Assembly: GCA_031082285.1 (NCBI GenBank) | Contig: JAVHLK010000007.1 | Location: forward strand, 32,480-96,479 | From: Desulfomonilaceae bacterium | GTDB taxonomy: Bacteria; Desulfobacterota; Desulfomonilia; Desulfomonilales; Desulfomonilaceae | Reading direction: 5' to 3' | DNA: 64,000 nucleotides | Shown: positions 43,648 through 53,832 of the stretch, in pieces | Numbering within the stretch: the first letter of the stretch is position 1 | Layout: the number at the start of each line of letters is the position of its first letter | The notes under the pieces: generated by a model | What the model saw: the letters and a program-made list of their open reading frames with translations, nothing else | The model's database searches: none | Told to the model about the DNA's origin: nothing | Position numbers and translations under genes: made by a program

Positions 43648-44484
43648 TCAGAAGACCATCCCCGCGTATCCGACGAAACTCGAGTTGGGCATGACGTCGT
43701 AGCTCGTGTAGTACTCGATGAGGCTCCCGCGTTTCGAGCCGTATCCGGCAACCGAGGCGAGTACCGACGCGATGGGACCGGCCGAGCAGGTGTTGTGCCG
43801 AAAGCTCGCGTCATCGAGCAGCCCTTGGACGTCCATGGCCAGTGCCTTGTCGATGAGCGACCTGTCGTTGACCTCCTTTACCCATCTGACGGCTTCCTCT
43901 CCCGTCCCCTTCGGAGAAAAACCATAGTTCGGTCCATAGTGGGTGAGATCCGCGGACCCTATGTACACGGCGGACAGCCCCTTCTCTTGCAGACGGGAGT
44001 ACACCGCTTCGGCAAGACGCACGGCACGTGTGGACGAGGGAGCGTGGACGGCAACGATCGGAGTCGTGGGGAAGAAATGTTTCACGAACGGGAGGAGGAC
44101 TTCCACGGTGTTGTCGTCAAAGCCGGGAGATGCCCGCAACGCGTCGCCTCGTGACGCCAGGTCCTCCGCAAAGGCCCGGTCCATGGCCTGCGGCCCCATG
44201 GGCGTCTCCCATGAGTCTTCGGTATAGATGACGGGATCGCCGTGTGCCGGAAGGTGCCCTCCGTAGAGCACGACACGATCCGGTTTCGCGGATGCCGCCA
44301 GGGTGCGTATTACACGGGCCGCGGCCCTTCCGGAGAAGTACCATCCTGCATGCGGAGCCACACCGCCGAGCCATGCGCCTTCGGGCGGCGTGAACCCCCG
44401 CAGGAAATCCGAAATGTCACGTTCACAGTCGGCGGCTGAGGCGGGATACCAGCCGTAAGGCAAAGCCCTCTTTCGCGCGGTCAT
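43648..44484 (-). CDS. amrB: AmmeMemoRadiSam system protein B (MEMO1 family)
   Basis: About 278 residues from ATG 44484, with GGGGAGG upstream. MEMO landmarks: GGVAPHAGWYFSGRAAARVI, VVLYGGHLP, IVAVHAPSS, YIGSADLTHYGPNYGF, and a conserved Cys in HNTCSAGPIAS. The family is related to non-heme iron dioxygenases and usually accompanies a radical-SAM partner; none is visible within the window. Function in bacteria is unsettled. Confidence 0.9.
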   Translation of the reverse strand: MTARKRALPYGWYPASAADCERDISDFLRGFTPPEGAWLGGVAPHAGWYFSGRAAARVIRTLAASAKPDRVVLYGGHLPAHGDPVIYTEDSWETPMGPQAMDRAFAEDLASRGDALRASPGFDDNTVEVLLPFVKHFFPTTPIVAVHAPSSTRAVRLAEAVYSRLQEKGLSAVYIGSADLTHYGPNYGFSPKGTGEEAVRWVKEVNDRSLIDKALAMDVQGLLDDASFRHNTCSAGPIASVLASVAGYGSKRGSLIEYYTSYDVMPNSSFVGYAGMVF

Positions 44485-44717
44485 CGGCTCACCTCCCCTG
44501 TAAGCGATCGGTACCGAAGTCATTCACATGCAATTGTACTGCGTCGGCATGCCGAATGCAAACACGAACGGCGTTGCCCATGTGCATTCAGTGTTGAAGT
44601 GGAGGGTATCCCGGCGACCGTTGACAGGCAATCTCAACACGGAACAACACCACAGCCGGACTTATCAAGTCCGATTACGGGAGGAGCCGCGGCGAAGACT
44701 TCCGTGAGAGCGACGAT

Positions 44718-45197
44718 TCACCGAAGATCTCGGGAAGTCTCGCCTTTTGCCGAACGTTGATCCGCGTTGGGATTCATCTTCATGATCAGGCCGTTGTCTC
44801 GAACTTCAATACTACGATCGAGCTCCACGGTCCCGTGGCTCGGGGATATCTTCAGGCCGTGTTGTCGATTGAACATGTCCAGGACCTTGTCACGACCGAG
44901 AATTTCACGCATTTGCAGGCCGATTTCCACAAGAATGCCTTGCGCGTCGAAACGATAGGTCGCGTATCGGAACAGGTTGTCTCCACGAACGATCTCTCCG
45001 ATCTCCCGACCCATGTCGTCATACGAGAAGTGTATAGGGCTGTTCTTCATCACATTGAGGACTTCGCCCTTGTTCATACCGAGTTTTATGTCTCTATAAC
45101 CCTCTGGGATGCCTGCCAGAGCGGAAGAGCATGTTCCGGCGAGAATACAAGCACATACCATTAGTATTCCGGAAACGCGGACCACTCCGATCTTCAT
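44718..45197 (-). CDS. Secreted hypothetical protein
   Basis: 159 residues with a signal peptide ending near SALA-GIPEG. ATG 45197 has GGAGG five bases upstream. The first mature block, GYRDIKLGMNKGEVLNVMKNSP, has the look of BamE/SmpA-like or OmlA-like small lipoproteins (helix after the signal, then beta strands such as YATYRFDAQGILVEIGLQM), but it has no lipobox Cys at the cleavage site. Not assigned further. Confidence 0.7.
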   Translation of the reverse strand: MKIGVVRVSGILMVCACILAGTCSSALAGIPEGYRDIKLGMNKGEVLNVMKNSPIHFSYDDMGREIGEIVRGDNLFRYATYRFDAQGILVEIGLQMREILGRDKVLDMFNRQHGLKISPSHGTVELDRSIEVRDNGLIMKMNPNADQRSAKGETSRDLR

Positions 45198-45364
45198 TCG
45201 ATCCTCCAATTCTAGGGGTGTAGTCTCATACTACTATTGTTTGCCCGCAAAGAAAAGCAAAAGTTGCAACGGATCGTAAACTTCCGACCACAACGTCCCG
45301 ACACCAAGGAAAAAGTCGTACCTTCGCGATCGCGGCGAAAGAGCCGGCTCCCAAACTGAGCTGT

Positions 45365-46372
<1,008 letters not shown>

Positions 46373-46739
46373 TCATACTCCTTCCCGAGTATAATCTTTC
46401 ACGCAGCCTGTTCGACGCGATACAGGCGGTTAAGGTTTTTGGCGATGAGATGAGCTTAAAGGTCCGTTTCACGCAAGCCGCACGAACCGCGTCTTGCGGC
46501 CCCTATTACTGAGTCACCCATGGCCGCGGTTTGTTCTGGAAAAGAAGGCTCCATTGGGCGATGTCCGCCAACCAACTAAAATTGCACATGTTTTCCGGTG
46601 TCCCGCGGCCACGGTCCACCAGACATCAGCCCGTGACCGTTCGGGCCGACACCGCAATCCTGCCCGTCGGTCCGTGAACCGTCCGTCACCGTTGTGTTCC
46701 GCGTCCTCTTCGATGAACGCTCAAGGAATACCACTCCGT
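46373..46739. other. Intergenic region, no gene recognised
   Basis: 367 bases between the small Cys-rich gene and htrA, both on the minus strand. A TATACT lies about 25 bases before the htrA start but without a good -35. Short frames here look like shadows. Confidence 0.4.
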
Positions 46740-46997
46740 CTACCGCGACTTCCTGCTTGGCTTGTCCGTGGAGGAAAGTTCCCCCATCTGCTTGTCCCAT
46801 GCTCTCCAATAGCGGCGGTCGCATTCGGCCTTGCACGTGGCGCACGCGGTAAAGGTACCAAAGGTGCAGGCGCATCGCGCGTAGCACGCGTCCTTGTCAA
46901 AGTTCAGTGATGAGGTCGATTGTGCCAAGGCCGGCACCGAGAACACGGACACGCCCACGAGGGCCGTCACGGCCATTATGGTTATCAGTAGTTTCAT
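46740..46997 (-). CDS. Small secreted cysteine-rich protein
   Basis: 85 residues: signal peptide (MKLLITIMAVTALVGVSVFSVPALA), then a mature part of about 60 residues with six Cys in CYARCACTFGTFTACATCKAEC, and a basic tail. The Cys spacing (CxxxCxC, CxxCxxxC) suggests disulfides or metal binding in the periplasm. No family recognised. It stands alone downstream of the MFS gene. Confidence 0.75.
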   Translation of the reverse strand: MKLLITIMAVTALVGVSVFSVPALAQSTSSLNFDKDACYARCACTFGTFTACATCKAECDRRYWRAWDKQMGELSSTDKPSRKSR

Positions 46998-47088
46998 TGT
47001 CTTAACCTCTGTTCACACGTTCGGTACTGCCTATATATTAGTGCTCTTGGGCCGTTTGTCCACGGCCGATATGTGAGCACCGCGATTT

Positions 47089-48336
47089 TTACCGACTCTT
47101 GAGCGCCGTGCTGTCGGCAACGGGAAGATAGAGGAGAGTCACACCCGCCAGGGACCCCACTCCGACGATCCAGATCATCCTGAACTGCTCGGGGCAGGTC
47201 AGATGTGACGGATCTCCACCCACCACTGCGCCCAGCACATGGGTCATGACGCCGACGCCGAGTATGGTGAACAGATTTACCGAGGTCATTGCCTGCGCCA
47301 CCATCGTGGGAGGGAGCAGCTCTTTCATGTGGGCATAGAGTATTTGACCCGGCGCGGATGTGAGGCCCAGGAGAAAGAACGACGCGAGGACCCACCACAT
47401 GGGGACGGATCGGCTCCACCAGATGAATCCGGTCGTTATGATCGCGAACGCGACCATATTGAATAGGACCACGGTTTTCCTCGATCGTAGTACGCGATCG
47501 CTGACAACGCCGCTCAGGGGAAGGCCGACCATGTAACCGAGGCCCAGGCTGAAGATGGCATTTCCCGCCGCGATTTCGCCGAATCCCAGTCCGTAGATGA
47601 GAAACGGAGCGGACCAAAGGCTCTGCAAGGCCGCGAAGTACCCGTAGCGAACGAAACTGCAGACACTGATGGCCCAATAGCTGTACATGCCGGCCACCCG
47701 GGCCAACCCCGACAAGAGCGAGCGCGATCTCAGGCCGACCGGCGTACGACCGCTCGGATGGTCCCTCACAATCACCAGGAACGCGACGACGACGGCAGCG
47801 TTGACGGCCGCGAAGATCAGGAAACTGGTGCGCCAACCGACGAGTATGTTGAGCGCGGCCAGGGGAGTCGCGGCCATGAGGTTGCCCAGGGCCCCCACCG
47901 CGACGACCACGCCGCTGAGAGACGCGAACCGATCGGCCGGGAACCATGCGGCCAGCAGGGTCAGCACCACCATGAAATTCCCGCTCATGCCGATGCCGAG
48001 AAGGACCCGGGCGAGGATCAATTCGTTCGGGGTCCGGCCGATCGCGAACAGTACGGCACCACCGATTGCCGCAAAGGACAGTGCCAGGATGGTGAGCCGT
48101 GCGCCGAGACGGTCCAATGCGATGCCCACCGGTATCTGAGCGGCGGCGAACGCATAATAGAAGGCCGCGGCCAGGTCGCTCAGTTGGCTGCTCGTCAGCC
48201 CCAGGGCTACCAGATCGGGGCTTATGATGGCCGTAGACACCCGGTAGAACATGGAAATAACGAAGTTCAGGCCGGCTATGCCGAGGATCGCCCAGCGTCT
48301 GATACTGCCTGCCGCGGGATCGGTGGTCGCATTCAT
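47089..48336 (-). CDS. Major facilitator superfamily transporter
   Basis: 415 residues with 12 predicted membrane segments. The loop 2-3 motif is seen in VGIALDRLGARLTIL (D-R-x-G-R-R type) and the family fold from YRVSTAIISPDLVALGLTSSQLSDLAAAFYYAFAAAQIP. It resembles the anion:cation symporter/OPA-like group. Substrate unknown; no linked metabolic gene. Confidence 0.88.
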   Translation of the reverse strand: MNATTDPAAGSIRRWAILGIAGLNFVISMFYRVSTAIISPDLVALGLTSSQLSDLAAAFYYAFAAAQIPVGIALDRLGARLTILALSFAAIGGAVLFAIGRTPNELILARVLLGIGMSGNFMVVLTLLAAWFPADRFASLSGVVVAVGALGNLMAATPLAALNILVGWRTSFLIFAAVNAAVVVAFLVIVRDHPSGRTPVGLRSRSLLSGLARVAGMYSYWAISVCSFVRYGYFAALQSLWSAPFLIYGLGFGEIAAGNAIFSLGLGYMVGLPLSGVVSDRVLRSRKTVVLFNMVAFAIITTGFIWWSRSVPMWWVLASFFLLGLTSAPGQILYAHMKELLPPTMVAQAMTSVNLFTILGVGVMTHVLGAVVGGDPSHLTCPEQFRMIWIVGVGSLAGVTLLYLPVADSTALKSR

Positions 48337-48685
48337 GACGGGTCTTGTACCACGAAAAGCCGGAAGTAAGAAGGAGCGGAATCTCCCGGAACAGTGGGGA
48401 CTGAAGAGCGCCGCGGTTCATGCTCCTTTTTTTTACCTTGACCTATTCCGCGCTTTGGGCACAATTAAAGTGAGGGCGTGCGTTCACGTGGGGCCGTCAA
48501 GCCACTACGCCGCGGATGGAAGCGACGATCGAACCCACCTACTTCTGCAGTTAAGTCAATGAGAGTGCTCCTTCCCCCAATCCGCGGGCGTGTAACGGCT
48601 CATTCGTCGATGAGATCTTCTCCGGCAAGACCGTACGGTTACGGATAACCGACCGTCCGAATCCGGTGAAAACGAGGTCCATGTC
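48337..48685. other. Divergent intergenic region
   Basis: 349 bases between the MFS gene and the kinase gene. A TTGACC at 48433-48438 is followed after 17 bases by ACAATT, which is a weak match. No gene or strong repeat seen. Confidence 0.4.
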
Positions 48686-49894
48686 ATGACGAGGGACACG
48701 AGTTATCGGGTCCTGCTTGGGACAAGCATTCTGGAAAACATTTCCGAAAAGGCCAAGTCCCGGTTGCTGGTCTCCATGAAGCCTGTGCAGGTGAATACCG
48801 GCACGGCATTTATCAGACAAGGCGATGAGGGCGATTGCTTGTACTTGATTGAGAGCGGATTGTGCGTGATCACCGTGAACAAGGGCGGGGACTCCCATCC
48901 CGTCGCGGTTCGAGGCCCGGGCGAGATGGTTGGAGAAATGTCTTTGATCACGGGGGAGCCCCGCAATGCCGATGTGACTGCAGGGAGGAACGTCAAACTC
49001 TGGAGACTGGATCGAAGCCGGTTTGAGGAGATCTGTCATGAGTATCCGGAAGTCGCCTCCTTGTTGACCGAGATCATGACCCGTCGTTTGGAAGATGCCG
49101 CGCTCACGGCCGAGCGGACGATCGGCGAGTACCTCATCACGGAGGTGCAGGGCCGTGGCAGCACGAGCATCGTGTACAAGGGCCGGCGTGTCGGATCGCC
49201 CGAGCCCGTCGCGATCAAGATGCTGAAGCACGATCAGGCAAGGGACTCGGATTTCCTCCACGCGTTCAGAGAAGAGTCCCGAGTATTGGCCGATCTGCAC
49301 CACGAGAACATTGTGCGGGTCTACGACATTCAGTACCTCTATCGAACCGTATTCATCATCATGGAGTACTTGCACGGGGACTCGCTGGGCACGAGATTGC
49401 AGAACGCGGCCCGATTGCCTTGGGACCGTTGCCGTCGGATACTCAAGGACATCTGTTCCGGCCTGGCCTATGCGCACGGCAAGGGCCTGGTACACGGGGA
49501 CATCAAGCCGGGAAACGTCTTCCTCCTGGATGACGACTGCGCAAAGATCATCGACTTCGGTTTGGCGTGCAGGGTCGGCACCACGTGTTTGGGCTTTTTC
49601 GGCACGCCCACGTATGCCGCGCCCGAGCAAATATCCGGGGATGCCGTGACAGAGAGTTCCGACGTCTATTCGCTGGGGCTCCTCGTGTACCGCATGGCCA
49701 CCGGGAAAGACGCGTTTCCCGACCGTGACGCGTCCGTCGTACTCATGAGACAACTCTACGAGAAGATCCCCGATCCCCGTCTTGCGGAACCGGACCTGCC
49801 GGACGACCTGAGGAATTTCATTCTTCGGGCAACGCGGAAAGATCCGGCCCACAGATATCCCTCCATACTGCAAGGAATCAAGGAGCTTGCTTAG
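48686..49894 (+). CDS. Cyclic-nucleotide-binding domain fused to Ser/Thr protein kinase
   Basis: 402 residues. Residues about 15-135 are a CNB domain; its phosphate-binding cassette reads GEMVGEMSLITGEPRNADV with the key Glu and Arg present. Residues about 145-400 are a Hanks-type kinase: glycine loop VQGRGSTSIVYKG, Lys in VAIKMLK, catalytic loop VHGDIKPGN (HGD instead of HRD), IDFGLA (DFG) and YAAPEQ (APE). No membrane segment, so cytoplasmic. The domain order is that of eukaryotic cGMP-dependent kinase. A nucleotide cyclase is encoded 5 kb away. Regulation by a cyclic nucleotide is inferred from the intact cassette. Confidence 0.92.
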   Translation: MTRDTSYRVLLGTSILENISEKAKSRLLVSMKPVQVNTGTAFIRQGDEGDCLYLIESGLCVITVNKGGDSHPVAVRGPGEMVGEMSLITGEPRNADVTAGRNVKLWRLDRSRFEEICHEYPEVASLLTEIMTRRLEDAALTAERTIGEYLITEVQGRGSTSIVYKGRRVGSPEPVAIKMLKHDQARDSDFLHAFREESRVLADLHHENIVRVYDIQYLYRTVFIIMEYLHGDSLGTRLQNAARLPWDRCRRILKDICSGLAYAHGKGLVHGDIKPGNVFLLDDDCAKIIDFGLACRVGTTCLGFFGTPTYAAPEQISGDAVTESSDVYSLGLLVYRMATGKDAFPDRDASVVLMRQLYEKIPDPRLAEPDLPDDLRNFILRATRKDPAHRYPSILQGIKELA

Positions 49895-50335
49895 TTAGTG
49901 CTTTGTGGCACAAGCACGATGTCGAATTCACCGCAATTATCCCTGCTTTGCATGCGCCGTCGTTACGGCCCACCGATGTCTCTCGGATCGAGAAAGCCGC
50001 ACACCCCCCCGAACGGACAAAAAAAATCATAACAATGTTTCGTTTTTGCTTGACGTGTGTTTTCACAGTCGCTAGCATGGATGTACTCTCCGATATGCCG
50101 GTGAGTGCAAAAACGGGTCACTGCCGCTACAGCGAGGATCCGGACCCGCCTCCGTAGAATCGCGGGAATCCAAAGGATCCGCCCGGTTCCCGAGGCCTGC
50201 GCCGGCACGACGAAGCGGACTGACGCAGTCTCCTTAATTCAACTGCATGGAGAATTAAGGGGAGGATGACGGATCACATTCCTTTTCTTTCCCGAATAGA
50301 GCATTGGTCTTAACTATATCTCTCGGACAGGCGCC
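49895..50335. other. Intergenic region upstream of transporter operon 2
   Basis: 441 bases. The only clear structure is the inverted repeat at 50232-50260. No coding frame with a family resemblance is present. The promoter of the second LIV operon should lie near its 3' end but is not clear by eye. Confidence 0.4.
50232..50260. promoter_or_regulatory. Inverted repeat, candidate operator of LIV operon 2
   Basis: CCTTAATTC (50232-50240) and GAATTAAGG (50252-50260), nine bp separated by eleven bases, about 75 bases before the first gene. It could be bound by the TetR protein encoded at 57062-57682. Confidence 0.5.
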
Positions 50336-51130
50336 ATGCTGGAAGTCAACAGCATCGAGATCGTGTACTGCGACGTGCTCAAAGTCCTGAAGGGCATCTC
50401 CTTTCAGGTACCCTCAGGTGCCGTCGTAGCCCTGCTGGGCTCCAACGGCGCGGGAAAGAGCACCGTGCTCAAGGCCGTCTCCAACACGCTCGAACTGGAA
50501 GACGGAGAAATGGAAGACGGCGCCATCAGTTTTGACGGCCGTCGCATCGACCGCTTAGGCCCCGAAAGAATCGTTCGTCTCGGAGTGGTGCATGTGCCTG
50601 AGGGCAGGGGGATCTTCGATGACCTGACCGTGCTCGAGAATCTTAAGGTGGGCGCGTACACGAGAAGCGATCGGGCAAAGATAAGAGCCGATCTCGAGGC
50701 CGTGTTGGATTATTTCCCTCCGTTGAGGCAGCGTCTGCCTTTTCAGGCAGGATACCTCAGCGGCGGAGAACAGCAGATGCTTGCCATAGGCCGGGCGCTC
50801 ATGGCGCACTGCAAATTGCTCATGCTGGACGAACCGTCTCTCGGCCTCGCTCCGTTGATCACCGGAGACATCTTCAGAATCATTACACGTATTAATCGTG
50901 AACACGGCGCGTCCATCTTGTTGGTGGAGCAAAACGCTCACCTGGCTCTATCCGTTGCGTCGTACGGCTATATCATGGAAAACGGAAAGATCGTACTGGA
51001 CGGACCGAGCGACAAGCTCTTGGAAAATGAGGACGTCAAAGAGTTCTATCTGGGGATCACCGACATGGGGGCCAAGAAAAGCTATCGTCACGTGAAACAC
51101 TACAAACGGCGCAAACGGTGGCTTTCATGA
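50336..51130 (+). CDS. livF: ABC ATPase, LivF family (cluster 2)
   Basis: 264 residues with Walker A GSNGAGKST, signature LSGGEQQMLA, Walker B LLMLDEPSLGLAP and the LivF end (VKEFYLG), followed by a basic tail of about 20 residues (KKSYRHVKHYKRRKRW) beyond the normal C-terminus. First gene of the second LIV cluster; its stop overlaps the livG start (ATGA). Confidence 0.9.
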   Translation: MLEVNSIEIVYCDVLKVLKGISFQVPSGAVVALLGSNGAGKSTVLKAVSNTLELEDGEMEDGAISFDGRRIDRLGPERIVRLGVVHVPEGRGIFDDLTVLENLKVGAYTRSDRAKIRADLEAVLDYFPPLRQRLPFQAGYLSGGEQQMLAIGRALMAHCKLLMLDEPSLGLAPLITGDIFRIITRINREHGASILLVEQNAHLALSVASYGYIMENGKIVLDGPSDKLLENEDVKEFYLGITDMGAKKSYRHVKHYKRRKRWLS

Positions 51131-51909
51131 CCGAGGCGGTTACGCTCAACGTTGAAGAACTCAGCATGCGTTTCGGCGGGATACACGCGGTCGAGGCCCT
51201 GAGCTTCCAGGTAATGCAGGGGACTATTTTCGCGCTTATCGGTCCCAACGGCGCGGGCAAGAGCACGGTCTTCAACTGCATTAACGGGGTATACCGACCG
51301 TCCGCGGGTCGCATGATCTTTGAGGACGAGGACATCACCGGTCTCGGATCTCACCGGATAGCTCGCTTGGGCATTGCCCGCACGTTCCAGAATCTCGCAT
51401 TGTTCCGGAATATGACGGTGCTGGACAATCTGCTGCTCGGTCGGAACCACTACTTGAATGCAGGGCCGATCAGAGGCGGGTTTCTCACAAGAAGAGCAAG
51501 AAAGGAGGAACATGAGGCTCGGCTTAAGGTGGAACAGATCATCGATTTCCTGGAAATAGAGAGCGTACGCAAACAGTTTGTCGGTTCATTGCCGTTCGGC
51601 ATCCAGCGACGCGTGGAGCTGGGTCGAGCATTGGCCGCGGAACCGAAGCTTCTTCTCCTGGATGAACCGGTCTCCGGGATGAATGCGGAAGAGACGGAAG
51701 ACATGGTGCGATTCATACTCGACATCAACGAGGAGATTGGAACCACCATCCTTCTCGTGGAACACGACATGGGGGTCGTCATGGACATCTCAGACCGCGT
51801 GGCGGTGATCAACTTCGGGGTAAAGATTGCAGAAGGCACGCCACAAGAGGTATCCGTCAATCCGGTTGTCATTGAAGCCTACCTGGGCAAGGGCGACAAA
51901 GATCAATGA
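51127..51909 (+). CDS. livG: ABC ATPase, LivG family (cluster 2)
   Basis: About 260 residues with Walker A GPNGAGKST, GIARTFQNLALF (LivG Q-loop), signature LPFGIQRRVELGR, Walker B LLLLDEPVSGMN and the end IEAYLG. ATG 51127 is used because of the four-base overlap with livF; an earlier in-frame ATG (51118) is possible. Confidence 0.9.
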   Translation: MTEAVTLNVEELSMRFGGIHAVEALSFQVMQGTIFALIGPNGAGKSTVFNCINGVYRPSAGRMIFEDEDITGLGSHRIARLGIARTFQNLALFRNMTVLDNLLLGRNHYLNAGPIRGGFLTRRARKEEHEARLKVEQIIDFLEIESVRKQFVGSLPFGIQRRVELGRALAAEPKLLLLDEPVSGMNAEETEDMVRFILDINEEIGTTILLVEHDMGVVMDISDRVAVINFGVKIAEGTPQEVSVNPVVIEAYLGKGDKDQ

Positions 51910-51919
51910 GGCGCGGGAC

Positions 51920-53758
51920 ATGACGGAACTTGCCGAGCGCGTGGACAACGCGGCCGATTTCCCGCCGACCCTTCCCGGGCTTCTGGCGCGAAACGCGGCC
52001 CGATACGGAGATCGAATCGGGCTTCGCGAAAAGGATCTGGGAATCTGGCAGGAGGTCTCGTGGAAGGAATACTACGCTCACGTTGGGCGCTTCTGCTTGG
52101 GAATCAGAAGGTTGGGGCTCAAGCGGGGAGATCGTCTGGCAATTCTCGGGGACAACTGTCCCGAATGGATCTACGCGGATCTGGCCGCGCAGGCCGCAGG
52201 CGCGATCGCGGTGGGCGTGTATCCGACTAATCCGGCCAATCAGGTGGCGTATGTGGTGGGCCATTCCGACGCGGTCATGGTGGTGGCCAAGGATCAAGAG
52301 CAGACGGACAAGATCCTGGACGTCCGAGATCAACTGCCGAAGTTGACCAAGATTATCGTCGTCGACATGAAGGGCCTGCGCAAATATCGGGACCCCATGA
52401 TTGTTCCCTTTTCCGAAGTTGAGGAACTGGGCGGAAAAGAGCTGGAAAGGAACCCTGCGGCTTTCGAGGAGTTGGTGTCGGCCACCCGGTCCGACGACGT
52501 GGCTCTCATGGTCTATACCTCGGGCACCACCGGGCCTCCCAAGGGGGCGATGCTCACTCACGGGAATATCATGACGCTCTGCCGCAGCTTTGAGCGCGTC
52601 GTTCCGACGAGCGAATCGGATCAGGTCGTCTCGTACTTGCCGTTGTGTCACGTGGCCGAGCGCATCATGTCGGTGTTCTTGGCTTTGTATGCCGGGTACA
52701 CGGTGAATTTCGCGGAGAGTGTGGCCACGGTTCAGGAGAGCCTCTATGAGATATCGCCCACGCTCTTTGTGGGTGTTCCCCGCATATGGGAAAAGATGTA
52801 CGCGGCCATCATGATCAACATGAAGGATGCATCCCGCTTCAAGAGATGGATGTTCAAGTTGTGGATAGGGCTGGGAAGGCGGACGTTGGAGAGACGGCTG
52901 CAAGGAAACGGCAAGAGGCTGAGCGATCGTTTGCTTTTCTATCTGGGATACCTCTGCGTGTACCGCCAAATTCTCGACAAGCTGGGTCTGCTGCGTACAA
53001 GACTTGCCATGAGCGGCGCCGCGCCGATTTCCCCTGAAGTGCTCAAGTTCTATCGCGTCATAGGTCTGCCCATAGCTCAGGTCTACGGTCAAACCGAGGT
53101 GACCGGCGTGTCGCATTACCAGCCCGGCGAGGACATGAATATCGGATCGGTGGGGCATCCTTTTGCGGAAGTGGATTTCAGACTGGCGGAAGACGGCGAG
53201 ATCATGCTCCGTGGTCCGAGCGTATTCGCCGGCTACTACAAGGACGACGAGGCCACAAAACGAACGGTGCGTGACGGCTGGCTCTACACGGGCGATGTGG
53301 GCGAGCTGGACGAACAGGGTTATCTGTACATTACCGACCGGAAAAAGGACATACTGATTACTTCCGGTGGGAAAAACATAGCTCCTTCGGAGATCGAGAA
53401 CCGCCTGAAGTTCAGTCCGTACATAAACGAAGCGATTGTCGTTGGGGACGGCCGTCCTTTCCTTACCGCATTGATCCAAATCGAGTACGACACGGTCGGC
53501 AAGTGGGCCATGGATCGGGGGATCGCGTTTACCACGTTCAAGAGCCTGGCCGGCACGCGCGAGGTGTTCGAACTGATTGAGAAGGAGGTGGCGGAGGCGA
53601 ACAGGGACTTTGCCAAGGTGGAAACAATCAAGAAGTTTACACTCTTGGATAAGGAGTTGGACCACGACGATGATGAAGTTACGGCGACCATGAAGGTGCG
53701 ACGCAGCACCATAGAAAAGAAGTTCAAAGACTTGATTGAGGCCATGTACCGCAAATAG
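51920..53758 (+). CDS. Long-chain-type acyl-CoA synthetase (cluster 2)
   Basis: 612 residues of the FadD15-like group: MVYTSGTTGPPKGAMLTHGN, YGQTEVTGVSHY, GWLYTGDVGELDEQGYLYITDRKKDILITSGGKNIAPSEIEN, and a C-terminal lid domain with KEVAEANRDFAKVETIKKF. It lies inside the transporter cluster between the ATPases and the binding protein, so the transported compound is probably thioesterified on entry. Larger than and distinct from the ligase of cluster 1. Confidence 0.9.
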   Translation: MTELAERVDNAADFPPTLPGLLARNAARYGDRIGLREKDLGIWQEVSWKEYYAHVGRFCLGIRRLGLKRGDRLAILGDNCPEWIYADLAAQAAGAIAVGVYPTNPANQVAYVVGHSDAVMVVAKDQEQTDKILDVRDQLPKLTKIIVVDMKGLRKYRDPMIVPFSEVEELGGKELERNPAAFEELVSATRSDDVALMVYTSGTTGPPKGAMLTHGNIMTLCRSFERVVPTSESDQVVSYLPLCHVAERIMSVFLALYAGYTVNFAESVATVQESLYEISPTLFVGVPRIWEKMYAAIMINMKDASRFKRWMFKLWIGLGRRTLERRLQGNGKRLSDRLLFYLGYLCVYRQILDKLGLLRTRLAMSGAAPISPEVLKFYRVIGLPIAQVYGQTEVTGVSHYQPGEDMNIGSVGHPFAEVDFRLAEDGEIMLRGPSVFAGYYKDDEATKRTVRDGWLYTGDVGELDEQGYLYITDRKKDILITSGGKNIAPSEIENRLKFSPYINEAIVVGDGRPFLTALIQIEYDTVGKWAMDRGIAFTTFKSLAGTREVFELIEKEVAEANRDFAKVETIKKFTLLDKELDHDDDEVTATMKVRRSTIEKKFKDLIEAMYRK

Positions 53759-53832
53759 GAAATCGCGTAACGAGTGAAAGACCGTAGACTTGTCGTGCGC
53801 GGTTGCCAAAACCCATGAAAGAGGAGGGAAAG

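Noticed and set aside
46994..48421. 475-residue Arg-rich minus-strand frame overlapping the MFS gene
   Set aside because: Same strand but another frame of a clear 12-helix transporter; Arg/Gly/His-rich, typical of out-of-frame GC-rich DNA.
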